Of a stretch of 64,000 nucleotides of DNA, positions 40,519 to 49,066 are shown piece by piece. Within the stretch, counting starts at the first letter, position 1; each line of letters opens with the position of its first letter. This stretch comes from Bradyrhizobium arachidis (lineage in GTDB: Bacteria; Pseudomonadota; Alphaproteobacteria; Rhizobiales; Xanthobacteraceae), in the NCBI RefSeq assembly GCF_024758505.1, contig NZ_CP077970.1, forward strand, positions 4,960,001 through 5,024,000, in the 5' to 3' direction. The position numbers were made by a program, and so were the translations under genes. The notes under the pieces were generated by a model. It did not search any database. It was not told the DNA's origin and worked only from the letters and a program-made list of their open reading frames with translations.

Positions 40519-40746
40519 TGTGGGATACTCCAACGCAACGATACCAAGGGGAGATTGGAGGCGTTGGGTTACTGAAGTCTCAACAGCGCATGCCGAGCCA
40601 CAAGTTTCACGATGAGGTGACTCGTCAGGATTAGGGGGATTACGGCCGCTCGCGCGGCGCATGAACCTATTCCGCGCACATTGACCTGGATCAACACTGC
40701 CTGCGGTCTGAGTGCGCCGGTGTTGGCCAAGTTGGAGGAGGTTCCA

Positions 40747-41175
40747 ATGCGCGCATTGGCTTTGACGATTTTGACGGTGAGCATTGCCCTGACCGCGGGG
40801 CATGCCCGGGCTCAAACATATGACCCGGCTTATCCCGTTTGCCTGGCCGTCGTCTCTTTCGGAACCACCCCTTATTATCGATGCAGCTTCACGACGATGG
40901 CCCAATGCAGGGCGTCGGCCAACGGTCAGTCGTGCGTCCTCAACCCGTATTACGCGGGTGCGAAGGGCAAAGGAAACAATCAACGTTATCGTGGCCAGGC
41001 CGGATTAGGATGGCCCGCGCCCGCTGAGACCAGATCGTACGCGGCACCAAGGCCGTCGGCCCGCAACCGGACCTCACCGTGCAATCAAGGAAGAGAAGCG
41101 TACTATGGAGCTTGCCAGGGTTACGCGCCGGGCGAGAAAGAAGAATTTCTCCGAAGTGTGAGACGCTACATGTGA
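40747..41175 (+). CDS. DUF3551 family secreted protein
   Basis: 142 aa from ATG 40747, with GGAGGAG 6 nt upstream. A signal peptide (MRALALTILTVSIALTAGHARA) is followed by the DUF3551 pattern: YPVCLAVVSFGTTPYYRCSFTTMAQCRASANGQSCVLNPYY, with the conserved cysteines and QC motif. DUF3551 proteins are abundant in Bradyrhizobium; function unknown. The C-terminal half is polar and basic, with two more cysteines that may pair. Confidence 0.85.
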   Translation: MRALALTILTVSIALTAGHARAQTYDPAYPVCLAVVSFGTTPYYRCSFTTMAQCRASANGQSCVLNPYYAGAKGKGNNQRYRGQAGLGWPAPAETRSYAAPRPSARNRTSPCNQGREAYYGACQGYAPGEKEEFLRSVRRYM

Positions 41176-41185
41176 CGGGCGATCC

Positions 41186-41314
41186 TAAAGCATGATCCGG
41201 AAAAATGCGCAGCGGTTTTCCCTCGCGACAAACGCGGAACGCGTTTGCGCGGAGATCATGCTCAAACAAAGACCTAAAGCGCGATGACGATTCGACCTAA
41301 TGCCATCGCGCTTT
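41186..41314. repeat. Compound palindromic repeat between DUF3551 gene and GH3 gene
   Basis: Two nested elements: AAAGCATGATCCGGAAAA (from 41187) with GATCATGCTC (41254-41263) on the far side, then AAAGCGCGATG (from 41276) with CATCGCGCTTT (41304-41314). Both types recur, as I recall, in Rhizobiales. The second overlaps the TAA of the GH3 gene and probably terminates transcription from both sides. Confidence 0.7.
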
Positions 41315-43895
41315 AAGGCGCTTTTGCTTCCACCTCGAGGCTCAGGGGACGATCGGCGGAGGAAGCGCCGATCGATATTTTGTAGAGTCCCTTGTCGACG
41401 ACCCAGGCATTGCGCCGCTCGCTGAAGTTCGAGAACGCACGCTGGTCGAGGATGAAGCTGACGGCTTTGGTTTCTCCGGGCGCAAGCTCGACCTTGTCGA
41501 AGGCCCGCAGCAGGGCCGCCGGCTCGCCCGACTCCTCGGGATAGCTGATGTAGAGTTGCGGAACGGCGGCGCCCTTGATGGTGCCGGTATTCGTCACCTT
41601 GACGCTGACCGTGACTGCGGTGCGTCCCTTGAAGGTCGCATCTTGTCCGGGATCGCCGATCGTAAAGGCGGTACGATCCACTCCGATGTCGGTGAAGGCG
41701 AACGTCGAATAGGACAGCCCGTAGCCGAACGGAAACAGCGGTTGCGGCGCGTTGCCGCCGTTGAAGTAGCGATATCCGCTTCGAAGGCCCTCGCGATACA
41801 GCGTTACCCGATCGACGCCGGGAAACTGGGCCTGGTCCGCGGTCGGCAAATCGTCGTCCCTGCGCGGAAATGTGATCGGCAGCCGGCCGCTCGGATTGAC
41901 GTCGCCGAACAGCACCGCAGCCAAGGCCGCCGCACCTCTTGTGCCGCCATACCAAGCCTCCACCACCGCAGGCGCGCGATCCAGCCACGGCATGGTGACC
42001 GCACTTCCCGTTGCGAGCACCACGATCGTGCGCGGATTGGCGCGAAGCACGGCCTCGATCAGGCGGTCCTGGTCGTTCGGAAGGCTGAGCGTGGGGCGAT
42101 CGAGCTCTTCCGACTCCAGATCCCGGGCCACGACGATAGCGATGTCTGCCGCCGACGCGGCACGGACGGCATCGGCGATCTCAGCATCGATCGATGGCGC
42201 TGGCGGACGCCAGCCGAGCTTGAGATTGCCCTCGCCTTCAAAATGAACCTCGATGTCATGCAGTCCGGCACCCAGATCGAGGCCGGCCTCGGCGACGGCC
42301 TGTTCCTTGGTCTTGGACAGGAGGCGCAGCCCATCGATCGAGAGCGTCACAGCCGCGTCCGCCAGCGCGTCGAATTGATAGCGCCCGGCCACATCGGCCA
42401 GCAGTTTTGCGCGCCAGACCGCCGAGGCCGTGCCTTTCGGCGCGGGCTGTGAGGTGGTGACGGTCGAGGAGAACTGGCTGCCCTGGCTCACGCAAAGGCA
42501 GCTATCCACGCGAAATTCGATCGCCTTGCCCTCGCGGTCGTAGTAGGTGGCTCGCGCGCCGCTGGCCGCGTTGTCCGGCGTGCGTAGCGCGCCGGAGGGC
42601 AGTTGTGGCAGACCTCGCGCGGCCGAAATGCCATAGATCGGATCGACGCCGGCCTTGAAGACGATGTCAGCATCGGGGACCCGCGCCTTGATGGCATCGA
42701 GAAAAGTCATTTTTCCCGCGGGCGACGGATTGGTCGGCCCCCCATGGATGCGCAGGTCCGCCGCAGCCGCGCCGATCACCGCGATCGCGCGCGACGACGG
42801 TTTTAGCGGCAGGATACCGCCGTCATTTTTCAGCAGCACGATCGATTGCGTCGCGATGGCCTCGGCCTGTTGCCCGCTGTCGGCGAGATCGGCGCCGACG
42901 CGCTGCGGCGGATCGTCGAAGATTCCATATTTGATCATCGATGCGAGGATCCGAACCACGGCCGCATCGACGTCTTTTTCCGGAAAGTCCCCCTTGGTCA
43001 CGGCCGCGATCAGATCCTTGCCGTAATATTTTTCGGATCGAAACTCCTGGTCGACCCCGAGCGAGAGCGAGCGCAGCGAATGTTCGGCGCCGGCATCGGT
43101 GCGCACGATCCCGCCAAACCCCAGCCGTTTGCGAAGCACGTCCTGGAGCAGGTTTTCGTCATTGCAGGCATGCACGCCGTTGATCCTGGTGTAAGCGCAC
43201 ATCACCATGGCGACGTCGGCATCCTGGACTGCGTCCTGAAATGGAAAGAGATGAAGTTCCTCGAGCACCTTGCGCGACAGTTGTGCATCCGTGCTGCGGC
43301 GGTCCTTCTCGACGGTGTTGACGGCAAAGTGCTTGGCGTCCGCCATGACAGCGTTCTTCTGCACGCCGAGCACGTATTGCGTGCCAATGGCGCTCGTCAG
43401 CCACGGATCCTCACCGAACGTCTCATGGGCGCGACCGTGCCGTGGGTCGCGCTGGACGTCGATATTGGGGCCATGGATGACGCCATATCCGAGCGCCCTG
43501 GTTTCACGCCCCAGCAGCCGTCCATACGATCGCGCGGCCTCGCGCGAGAACGTGGCGCCAAGTGCGACGGAGGCAGGCAACTGCGTAACGTCATTGCTGC
43601 CTTGCCAAATTCCGGCCGGCGAATCGCCCTGCACCATGTCGGGGATGCCGAGGCGCGCGTTGCCCCTGACATAGACCTGCCATTTCTGGCCGCCGATGTC
43701 GCGCGTGCCGTAGCCGTAGAGCAGCGCGGATTTCTCCTCCAGCGTCATCTGCTTCACGGCCAATTGCGCCCGCTCGCCCGCGGCCCGGCTGCGATCGAGC
43801 CAAGGCCGGTCGTCGGCGCTTGCTGTACCGGCGGCACAGTTCAAGCCGAGTACCAGCCATGCCGCTGCGGCTGCGAGCGAACTCTCCAAGTTCAT
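41313..43895 (-). CDS. Glycoside hydrolase family 3 beta-glucosidase with PA14 domain
   Basis: 860 aa from ATG 43895, with signal peptide (MNLESSLAAAAAWLVLGLNCAAGTASA), so periplasmic or secreted. GH3 N-terminal barrel: GHGPN-like VIHGPNIDVQRDPRHGRAHETFGEDP, K188-H189-F190, and the catalytic nucleophile D267 in GGIVRTDAGAEHS. A PA14 carbohydrate-binding domain (ATYYDREGKAIEFRV ... LSIDGLRLLSKT) is inserted near residues 440-590. The GH3-C domain follows, then an Fn3-like C-terminus (PRRDDDLPTADQAQFPGV ... PQLYISYPEESGEPA). Should cleave beta-glucosides or xylosides from plant or microbial glycans. The gene has no operon partners. Confidence 0.92.
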   Translation of the reverse strand: MNLESSLAAAAAWLVLGLNCAAGTASADDRPWLDRSRAAGERAQLAVKQMTLEEKSALLYGYGTRDIGGQKWQVYVRGNARLGIPDMVQGDSPAGIWQGSNDVTQLPASVALGATFSREAARSYGRLLGRETRALGYGVIHGPNIDVQRDPRHGRAHETFGEDPWLTSAIGTQYVLGVQKNAVMADAKHFAVNTVEKDRRSTDAQLSRKVLEELHLFPFQDAVQDADVAMVMCAYTRINGVHACNDENLLQDVLRKRLGFGGIVRTDAGAEHSLRSLSLGVDQEFRSEKYYGKDLIAAVTKGDFPEKDVDAAVVRILASMIKYGIFDDPPQRVGADLADSGQQAEAIATQSIVLLKNDGGILPLKPSSRAIAVIGAAAADLRIHGGPTNPSPAGKMTFLDAIKARVPDADIVFKAGVDPIYGISAARGLPQLPSGALRTPDNAASGARATYYDREGKAIEFRVDSCLCVSQGSQFSSTVTTSQPAPKGTASAVWRAKLLADVAGRYQFDALADAAVTLSIDGLRLLSKTKEQAVAEAGLDLGAGLHDIEVHFEGEGNLKLGWRPPAPSIDAEIADAVRAASAADIAIVVARDLESEELDRPTLSLPNDQDRLIEAVLRANPRTIVVLATGSAVTMPWLDRAPAVVEAWYGGTRGAAALAAVLFGDVNPSGRLPITFPRRDDDLPTADQAQFPGVDRVTLYREGLRSGYRYFNGGNAPQPLFPFGYGLSYSTFAFTDIGVDRTAFTIGDPGQDATFKGRTAVTVSVKVTNTGTIKGAAVPQLYISYPEESGEPAALLRAFDKVELAPGETKAVSFILDQRAFSNFSERRNAWVVDKGLYKISIGASSADRPLSLEVEAKAP

Positions 43896-43926
43896 ATGCG
43901 ATAGCCCTGCACGGCTGCGGCCCACC

Positions 43927-44107
43927 TCATTCGATCACCCCGTCGGCGCGCGCGAGCAAAGCCGGCGGCAGCGTGACGCCGATGGCATTCACGGTCCGGA
44001 CATTGGCGGTCAGCAGAAGACTGCTCGGAAACCCGATACCAGCCACTGGGTGATCGAAAGCCGCACGCCACCGCGACCGACGCGCCGATGAATTCCCGTC
44101 GTCGCAT
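43927..44107 (-). pseudogene. Collapsed ABC solute-binding protein pseudogene (N- and C-terminal ends only)
   Basis: The minus-strand frame from ATG 44107 reads MRRREFIGASVAVACGF, like the MRRREFI signal start of a large family of rhizobial ABC solute-binding proteins. In a different frame the same DNA ends VNAIGVTLPPALLARADGVIE-stop (43927), like the family's C-terminus (GLTVPPxLLARADEVIE). The roughly 270 residues between are gone, so this is an internally deleted, frame-disrupted relic of a normally 320-330 aa protein. Confidence 0.65.
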
Positions 44108-44400
44108 GCGCCGTGGGGCATGGCATTCCAACGGATGATTTGATGATGGCATCATGCCACCGATTTGCCCGACGTGTCAAATGGATTTCGTAAAATACGA
44201 ATTCCATCATGCCGCCCCCCGGCTACTGTGCATGGGGTTGTTTCGATGTTTTGGTTGTCCGGTCACGAGAGCCCGCCGGTCGGACCCAATCTCATTCCGC
44301 ATTGGCTCAGAGAATTCGGGCATCCGCCACGCCAGCGTTCATTGCCATTCATTTCCGGAAGGAGGATGCTGTCGGCCGGGCGGACACGAGGGAGAGCGGC
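44108..44400. other. Intergenic region upstream of the 44401 gene
   Basis: About 290 bp, AT-richer around 44170-44210. Short frames only; presumably carries the promoter of the small gene at 44401. Confidence 0.35.
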
Positions 44401-44643
44401 ATGAGCAAGGCAGGTCTCGACAATCGCCACCGCAATCACGACGGCGAAATCAGCCACAAGCACGGAGACACCCTGCTCGGCACGCTGCGCAAGATTTACG
44501 GACCGGGTTTTGCCGCCGGCTATCCCGCGACCCAGAAGCTGAGCGAGGTTCTGCTCCAGTTGAACGAGACGTCGCTGAGCCAGCTCCGCCGCGACCATGA
44601 CACCGGCCATCTCGGGCACAAGATCCAAAAGGCATCGAAGTAG
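44401..44643 (+). CDS. Conserved small protein (80 aa), unknown function
   Basis: MSKAGLDNRHRNHDGEISHKHG starts at ATG 44401. The body GTLRKIYGPGFAAGYPATQKLSEVLLQLNETSLSQLRRDHDTGHLGHKI matches a short, well-conserved cytoplasmic protein that I recall from many Alpha- and Betaproteobacteria without assigned function. It is hydrophilic with several His and Asp residues. A longer upstream frame lacks this conservation, so the start at 44401 is preferred. No operon partner. Confidence 0.8.
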   Translation: MSKAGLDNRHRNHDGEISHKHGDTLLGTLRKIYGPGFAAGYPATQKLSEVLLQLNETSLSQLRRDHDTGHLGHKIQKASK

Positions 44644-44824
44644 CCCGGACGGGCCGAGTTTTTTGCATCAAGGTCCACTGGCCGGCCCGATCGCGCTGCG
44701 CCGATGCCTCTGCGACGCGCAAGTCTTTCAATTCCCAAATGTGAACTGCGTCACACACGGTAACGCTACGACCGGCTACACAGGGCTGTCCCGGATATTT
44801 ACGGGAGTGCAGGACGACAACCAG

Positions 44825-45010
44825 ATGGCCTTCTCAGCCATGACACCGGAAGCCGAAGCTGCAGTACCCCAGGCAGAGGCAAAAGCGCGCGGGCGGCTGC
44901 CCGACCTGTTAGGGGTTGGCTATCTCGTCGTCATGGCCGTGGCGATGGCAGGCTGGATGTGGATCCTGGTCTGGCTCGCCTACTCGGCCTTCACCTGGCT
45001 GCTGTCCTAG
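44825..45010 (+). CDS. Small single-span membrane protein (61 aa)
   Basis: MAFSAMTPEAEAAVPQAEAK is a polar N-terminus, then ARGRLPDLLG leads to a long hydrophobic stretch (VGYLVVMAVAMAGWMWILVWLAYSAFTWLLS) that reaches the C-terminus. This could be one long or two short TM helices. GGAG and GGA occur upstream of ATG 44825. No family recognised. The same reading frame extends upstream without good start signals. Confidence 0.5.
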   Translation: MAFSAMTPEAEAAVPQAEAKARGRLPDLLGVGYLVVMAVAMAGWMWILVWLAYSAFTWLLS

Positions 45011-45021
45011 ACGCTGGGGTC

Positions 45022-45114
45022 CTAGAACAAGAGCGGAATCGTCTGGATCGTCTTGATCGCCCCGCACACGATCATGACCCATAGCGCCAGGCTGATCTGG
45101 ATGGCGTGCAGCAT
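45022..45114 (-). CDS. Possible 30-aa hydrophobic micropeptide
   Basis: MLHAIQISLALWVMIVCGAIKTIQTIPLLF-type frame from ATG 45114 to the stop at 45022. One TM helix. It ends 12 bp from the convergent stop of the 44825 gene. No strong ribosome-binding site. Supported only by its composition and its place in an otherwise empty gap. Confidence 0.3.
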   Translation of the reverse strand: MLHAIQISLALWVMIVCGAIKTIQTIPLLF

Positions 45115-45276
45115 GTCCCGTTTCCCCGCGAATCATTTCGTCGATTTTTTCTTTAATCAAGACCGCGAAGTCGCTTCGAACGCCAGACAAAATTTAGGGC
45201 ACTTGTTGTGCGGCGCGATTGGTGCACGGTTCCCGGAATTCAACCGGAGTGGTCGAGGCGGCTCGGCGGAGAACGC

Positions 45277-46068
45277 CTACCGTGAGGCCACGCGCCGCCA
45301 TTTCGCTTCGAGCCGCGCCCTGACCGCGCGAATGCGCGCTTCGTGCGCGGTCCAGAACGCGCGACTCGCGGCGGGCGTCCCGCGCTTGTAGATCGCATAG
45401 ACGTCGGTCGGCCTGGCCGGCGGCCTCAGTGCCTGCGATTTGGCCGGCCGGGCTGGGCTTGCGGGCTTCGGTTCAGGTTCGACTGGATCGGTTGCGAGCG
45501 CGGTGACGGCCGATGCCCCGGGCGCTGCGAACGGCGAATTCATCGCAACCAGGCGGTTGCGCGCCCGGTTGCAGTAGATGGTGGCGCGCGGCGTCATGGT
45601 TTCCTCGCCATGGCCGGCGCGGTATTTCATCAGCGCGCGGCAGAGGTCGCCCTGCGCCAGCCGCCAGGCTTTTGCGAGATAGGTCACGCCGTAATGGATG
45701 TTGATCTCGGGCTTGGCGAGCTCTTCCGTCGTTCCCTTGAAGCCGAGCATCTCCGCCGTCTCGGGCTTGACCTGCATCAGGCCGATCTCGCCGACGCGGC
45801 CGATGACGGTGGAGTCGTAGCGACTCTCGACGAAGACCACGGCCTCGGCGATGTCGACGGGCAATTTGGTCTTTGCGGCTTCCTTCTCGAGCAACACGCG
45901 GACGGCGGCACGCGCTGGAAAGGGCTCGCTCTCGCCGGCCTCGGGCACGGCCAGATCACTCGCGCTGTCCGCCACGCTGCCGGCGCGAAGCGGAGCGAGG
46001 CTCAGCGCCAGGACGGCCGCGATCGTCAGCGGCGCAACCGGTCCGGTCCATGACGAACGCATACGCAT
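45277..46068 (-). CDS. Lytic transglycosylase (SLT domain) protein
   Basis: 263 aa from ATG 46068, with signal peptide (SSWTGPVAPLTIAAVLALSLAPLRA). The SLT core shows catalytic E81 in VVFVESRYDS, then GEIGLMQVKPETAEMLGFKG, INIHYGVTYLAKAW and ALMKYRAGHGEE, typical of family 1 transglycosylases. These cleave the MurNAc-GlcNAc bond in peptidoglycan to anhydromuropeptides. The C-terminal 90 residues are Pro/Ala-rich then basic (AFWTAHEARIRAVRARLEAKWRR), not part of the enzyme fold. It is a single gene with a house-keeping or secretion-related role. Confidence 0.9.
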   Translation of the reverse strand: MRMRSSWTGPVAPLTIAAVLALSLAPLRAGSVADSASDLAVPEAGESEPFPARAAVRVLLEKEAAKTKLPVDIAEAVVFVESRYDSTVIGRVGEIGLMQVKPETAEMLGFKGTTEELAKPEINIHYGVTYLAKAWRLAQGDLCRALMKYRAGHGEETMTPRATIYCNRARNRLVAMNSPFAAPGASAVTALATDPVEPEPKPASPARPAKSQALRPPARPTDVYAIYKRGTPAASRAFWTAHEARIRAVRARLEAKWRRVASR

Positions 46069-46194
46069 GCTCGCTTGATAGACGCGGCGAGTTAACAACG
46101 CTTGTCGCGCTCGGGGATGGGAGCCCAAAAACAAATGAGGCAGGCCCTGCCCGCCTCATTCTCAACCGAACGCGATGACGCTCAGCAGTTGGGC

Positions 46195-47010
46195 TCAGTA
46201 ACAGGCTCTGGGATCGGCCTGCACGTACTGCCCGTTCGGATAACGGTAGTAGCAGACGCCCTGCGCCCAGTAGTAGCCGGGTTGCGAGGCGGCGGTCGCA
46301 CCCGCAATGGCGCCGGTGGCGCCACCGAGGACGGCACCTGCGGCAGCGCCCGTGGCATTGCCCGAGATCAGGCCGCCGAGCACGCCGCCGACGATGGCGC
46401 CGCCAAGCGCGCTCGCGCCGGGATCGGCCGGTGGCGGGGGCGGCGGCGGAGCATAGGCCGGGGGCGGCGGCGCATAGGCGGCCACCGGTACGTCGTCATA
46501 GTAATCGTCGGAGATGTAGGCAGGCGGACCGGCCATCCGCTGCGGATAATAGTACCAGACGCCGCCGACGTCCCACCACCAGCCATTGCGGCCGTTGCGC
46601 GTTTCATGGCGCCAGCGCCCGCCTTCCCAGGCGCCGTGACCGCGATAGGCATGGCCGCCATAAACGCGTTCCGGTGCCGGCCCGCGGGCGACGTAGCGAC
46701 CCTGCGCCGGCCCACCCTGTGGACCGGCATGGACGTGGCCGCCGCCCGGACCTGCTCCCGGACCTGCCCCTGGACTTGCTCCCGGATTTGGCGCGGGCCG
46801 GGCCGCCTGCTGCGGCGGAGGCCCCTTGCGGGTGTTTTGCGGCGGGCCGCCTTGCGGGCCTGCGCTGTGGGCCGGACCTTGGGCGGGACCTTGGGCCGGA
46901 CCGGCCGCGGCGGGTCCCCTGCCCGATTCCTGGGCCTGCGCCGCGAATGCGGCCAGCGAGATGGCCGAAACCAAGGGAATGATGATCTTGACGCGGCTGG
47001 ACGCGCGCAT
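46195..47010 (-). CDS. Secreted Gly/Pro/Ala-rich protein with glycine-zipper domain
   Basis: 271 aa. A signal peptide (MRASSRVKIIIPLVSAISLAAFAAQA) is followed by a low-complexity stretch with repeated GPAQ and GAGPGAGPG units. Next comes a small aromatic module (WEGGRWRHETRNGRNGWWWDVGGVWYYYPQ), typical of a rhizobial envelope family. The glycine-zipper segment GGAIVGGVLGGLISGNATGAAAGAVLGGATGAIAGA could insert into the outer membrane, and the C-terminus has two cysteines (GVCYYRYPNGQYVQADPRACY). Probably envelope-located; function unknown. Confidence 0.8.
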   Translation of the reverse strand: MRASSRVKIIIPLVSAISLAAFAAQAQESGRGPAAAGPAQGPAQGPAHSAGPQGGPPQNTRKGPPPQQAARPAPNPGASPGAGPGAGPGGGHVHAGPQGGPAQGRYVARGPAPERVYGGHAYRGHGAWEGGRWRHETRNGRNGWWWDVGGVWYYYPQRMAGPPAYISDDYYDDVPVAAYAPPPPAYAPPPPPPPADPGASALGGAIVGGVLGGLISGNATGAAAGAVLGGATGAIAGATAASQPGYYWAQGVCYYRYPNGQYVQADPRACY

Positions 47011-47183
47011 GGTGGACTTACCCCTTCAACGTGACGGATGCCGTGGTCCGGGCGCAGTGGCGGATGGCTGAGCGCCCGGTCGATGCCGGCGTGGCAAAGC
47101 TGACCTGCTTCGTCAGCCATGTCCCGTTACAAATGCCAGAGATCACGGCAATTTTTCGTCCGCACCGGGCGCGGCAAGGACCG

Positions 47184-47423
47184 CTAGCGGGCCGGCTCGA
47201 TCACATTGCAGTTGGTCCGCCCCGACATCAGGCAGTCCTGCATCTTGCTGGCGGCCGTGAGATCGCGGGCAAGCCAGAGGCCAATCCCCAGAATGACCGC
47301 CGCAATGATCAATCCGGCGATCGCGCCATTACGGTTCCCACCGGAGGGCGCCGGCCTGATCTCGGAATCGGGCTTTGGGTGAGGCTTGGAGTGGGATTTG
47401 GGGTCGGGTTCGGGCTTGGGCAT
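47184..47423 (-). CDS. Small single-span membrane protein (79 aa)
   Basis: From ATG 47423: MPKPEPDPKSHSKPHPKPDS is a Pro/Lys-rich cytoplasmic tail, followed by one TM helix (GAIAGLIIAAVILGIGLWLA), then a short periplasmic part with two cysteines (KMQDCLMSGRTNC). A GTG start at 47465 would add 14 residues. No family name recognised. The two-cysteine tail suggests an oxidised periplasmic loop. Confidence 0.6.
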   Translation of the reverse strand: MPKPEPDPKSHSKPHPKPDSEIRPAPSGGNRNGAIAGLIIAAVILGIGLWLARDLTAASKMQDCLMSGRTNCNVIEPAR

Positions 47424-47501
47424 GCTCAGGCCGCCAGATCGCGTCGCAGGCGGCGGCTTTACCACCTCTGCGGCCTGGCGTCACACGCTACAAATCAAGT
47501 C

Positions 47502-47741
47502 TCACACCTTGGGCCCGCGCAGGGCCACCTTGCCCGTGGTCTCCGCAGCCGGGACGGCCTGCCGCTGGCCCCGGAGTGCACAGGTCGTGATCAGGAAGGC
47601 GGTCTGGCTGCACTGCCATTCGCTGCCCAGTACGGCATTCTCGATTGGCTTGGGACGCGCCAAAGTGAGCGCAACGCCGGCAAGCGCGACGGCCGCAAAC
47701 GCGATTGCGAGGGCTTTCAGGCTTAGCCGAAAGAAGGTCAT
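47502..47741 (-). CDS. Small membrane-anchored or secreted protein (79 aa)
   Basis: From ATG 47741, MTFFRLSLKALAIAFAAVALAGVALTLA is a signal anchor; the rest, NAVLGSEWQCSQTAFLITTCALRGQ, has two cysteines about 12 residues apart, the same layout as the gene just downstream. It is 78 bp from that gene on the same strand, so both may be co-transcribed. No known family. Confidence 0.55.
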   Translation of the reverse strand: MTFFRLSLKALAIAFAAVALAGVALTLARPKPIENAVLGSEWQCSQTAFLITTCALRGQRQAVPAAETTGKVALRGPKV

Positions 47742-48016
47742 AGCCGCAGCTCCGTGTCGTTCGGGTGCGGACAATAGGCGCCGCTCCCATGCTCCCTTGT
47801 GAGGGAAATCACAATTCGGCAGTTTTTCGGGGCTACAAAACATCGCAGAAGAAGCCTGCGATTTTTCGTCTGCCTGATCGGCTGCGATTATGGGTGGCAT
47901 CGGGACGCGCGGGGATGTACACGCATGACCGTCACGCGAGGAACGCGCGGTTTGCGCGCCGCGCGTTACCACAAGCGGTGATGTAAGATTGAAAGCGAGG
48001 AAGACAAGGCCGTTCG

Positions 48017-48364
48017 ATGAGTGGATTCAGGGAACCCGGCTTCGCAGACCGGCAAAAAGCAGCGCAAGACGCCCGCAAAAATCTTTTGAACAAGTTCAAG
48101 TCCCAACCGGGGCACGACGATCCGGCGGTCGCCGCACGACGCGCCGAGCGCGAGGCACTTGCCGCCAAGCGCGCCGAAACCAAGGCTACGCGCGAGGCTG
48201 AAAAGGCCGAGCAAAAGCGCCGCGAGGAAGAAGTTGCAGCAGCCGAAGCTGCAAGGATCGCGCGCGAGCAGGAGGAAGCCACCGCAAAGGCCGCCGCCCT
48301 CGAGGCCGAGCAGAAGGCCAAGCGCGATGCGCGCTATGCCGCCCGCAAGGCCAAGAGAAAGTAG
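48017..48364 (+). CDS. DUF6481 family charged helical protein
   Basis: 115 aa: MSGFREPGFADRQKAAQDARKNLLNKFKSQPGHDDPAVAARRAEREA, then a long continuous highly charged helix rich in Ala, Glu, Lys and Arg, ending KRDARYAARKAKRK. The N-terminal FREPxFxDRQ..A block is diagnostic for DUF6481, common in Alphaproteobacteria. The very basic C-terminus hints at nucleic acid or ribosome contact; function is not established. Confidence 0.8.
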   Translation: MSGFREPGFADRQKAAQDARKNLLNKFKSQPGHDDPAVAARRAEREALAAKRAETKATREAEKAEQKRREEEVAAAEAARIAREQEEATAKAAALEAEQKAKRDARYAARKAKRK

Positions 48365-48477
48365 TCCGAAAAGTAGCCTGCAGGCGCGCGACGTCAGCGC
48401 TTCACATCATCGTGTATGGCCGGGACGTCCAGCGTGACGCGCTGTTGCCCCGGCCAAGAAAAACGCGACGGCGAAGA

Positions 48478-48720
48478 TCAGTTCTTCTTCATCATGCCGT
48501 CGTCTTTCTTCATGCCGTCCTTCGACATGGTGTCCTTCTTCATCATGCCATCGTCCTTGGTCATGGCATCCTTCTTCATGCCGTCCTTGGACATCGTGTC
48601 CTTCTTCATGCCGTCGTCCTTCATCATCTTATCCTGGGCGAACGCAGCGGGCGCAAGCGCAAGGCTGAGCGACAAAGCGGCAGCGGAGACGCCGAGCGCG
48701 ATACGGGTACGGATGGTCAT
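48478..48720 (-). CDS. Secreted MxKDx pentapeptide-repeat protein
   Basis: 80 aa from ATG 48720. A signal peptide (MTIRTRIALGVSAAALSLSLALAPAAFA) is followed by about 50 residues made almost only of M, K, D, G, T and S in five-residue steps (KDDGMKKDTMSKDGMKKDAMTKDD). Such MxKDx proteins are secreted and small; Met- and Asp-rich repeats suggest metal (copper or iron) binding, but this is not shown. A TTG start 6 bp upstream is possible. Confidence 0.8.
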   Translation of the reverse strand: MTIRTRIALGVSAAALSLSLALAPAAFAQDKMMKDDGMKKDTMSKDGMKKDAMTKDDGMMKKDTMSKDGMKKDDGMMKKN

Positions 48721-49066
48721 GATCAATCTTCCCTCTTGGGTTGTTGGTGCCAGCGACGGTTGCCGCTACATCATGCTCGACGGATTGCAGGGCGCGCTTG
48801 TTACACGGGGCGGCTGAAATTTTTCGCGTCCAGCCGGAAGTGCGCCCGTTTTCGTTTCAGACACAATTTCGCCCGCGTGAGCCGCGTTAAGTGCCGCCGC
48901 CAGATCGAAGGGCGAGTGTGCGGCGCAGCAAGGGCCGCGACTTGCCGCCGCATTCGGTCTCGAACTATCAGATTAGAGAATATCGGGTGCAAGACCGGCT
49001 AGGATGGGCCCGAACGCCGGCCAGAGAACCCGTTCCGTCAACAAGAACCGTTCAAGGGGAATATCC
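48721..49066. other. Intergenic region upstream of TRAP operon
   Basis: About 345 bp between divergent genes; no supported gene. It should contain promoters for the MxKDx gene (minus) and the TRAP transporter genes (plus). Confidence 0.4.

Noticed and set aside
45241..45300. tRNA-like string (GGAGTGGTCGAGGCGGCTCGG)
   Set aside because: Resembles a Leu/Ser tRNA D-arm, but no acceptor stem, anticodon stem or T-arm can be drawn.
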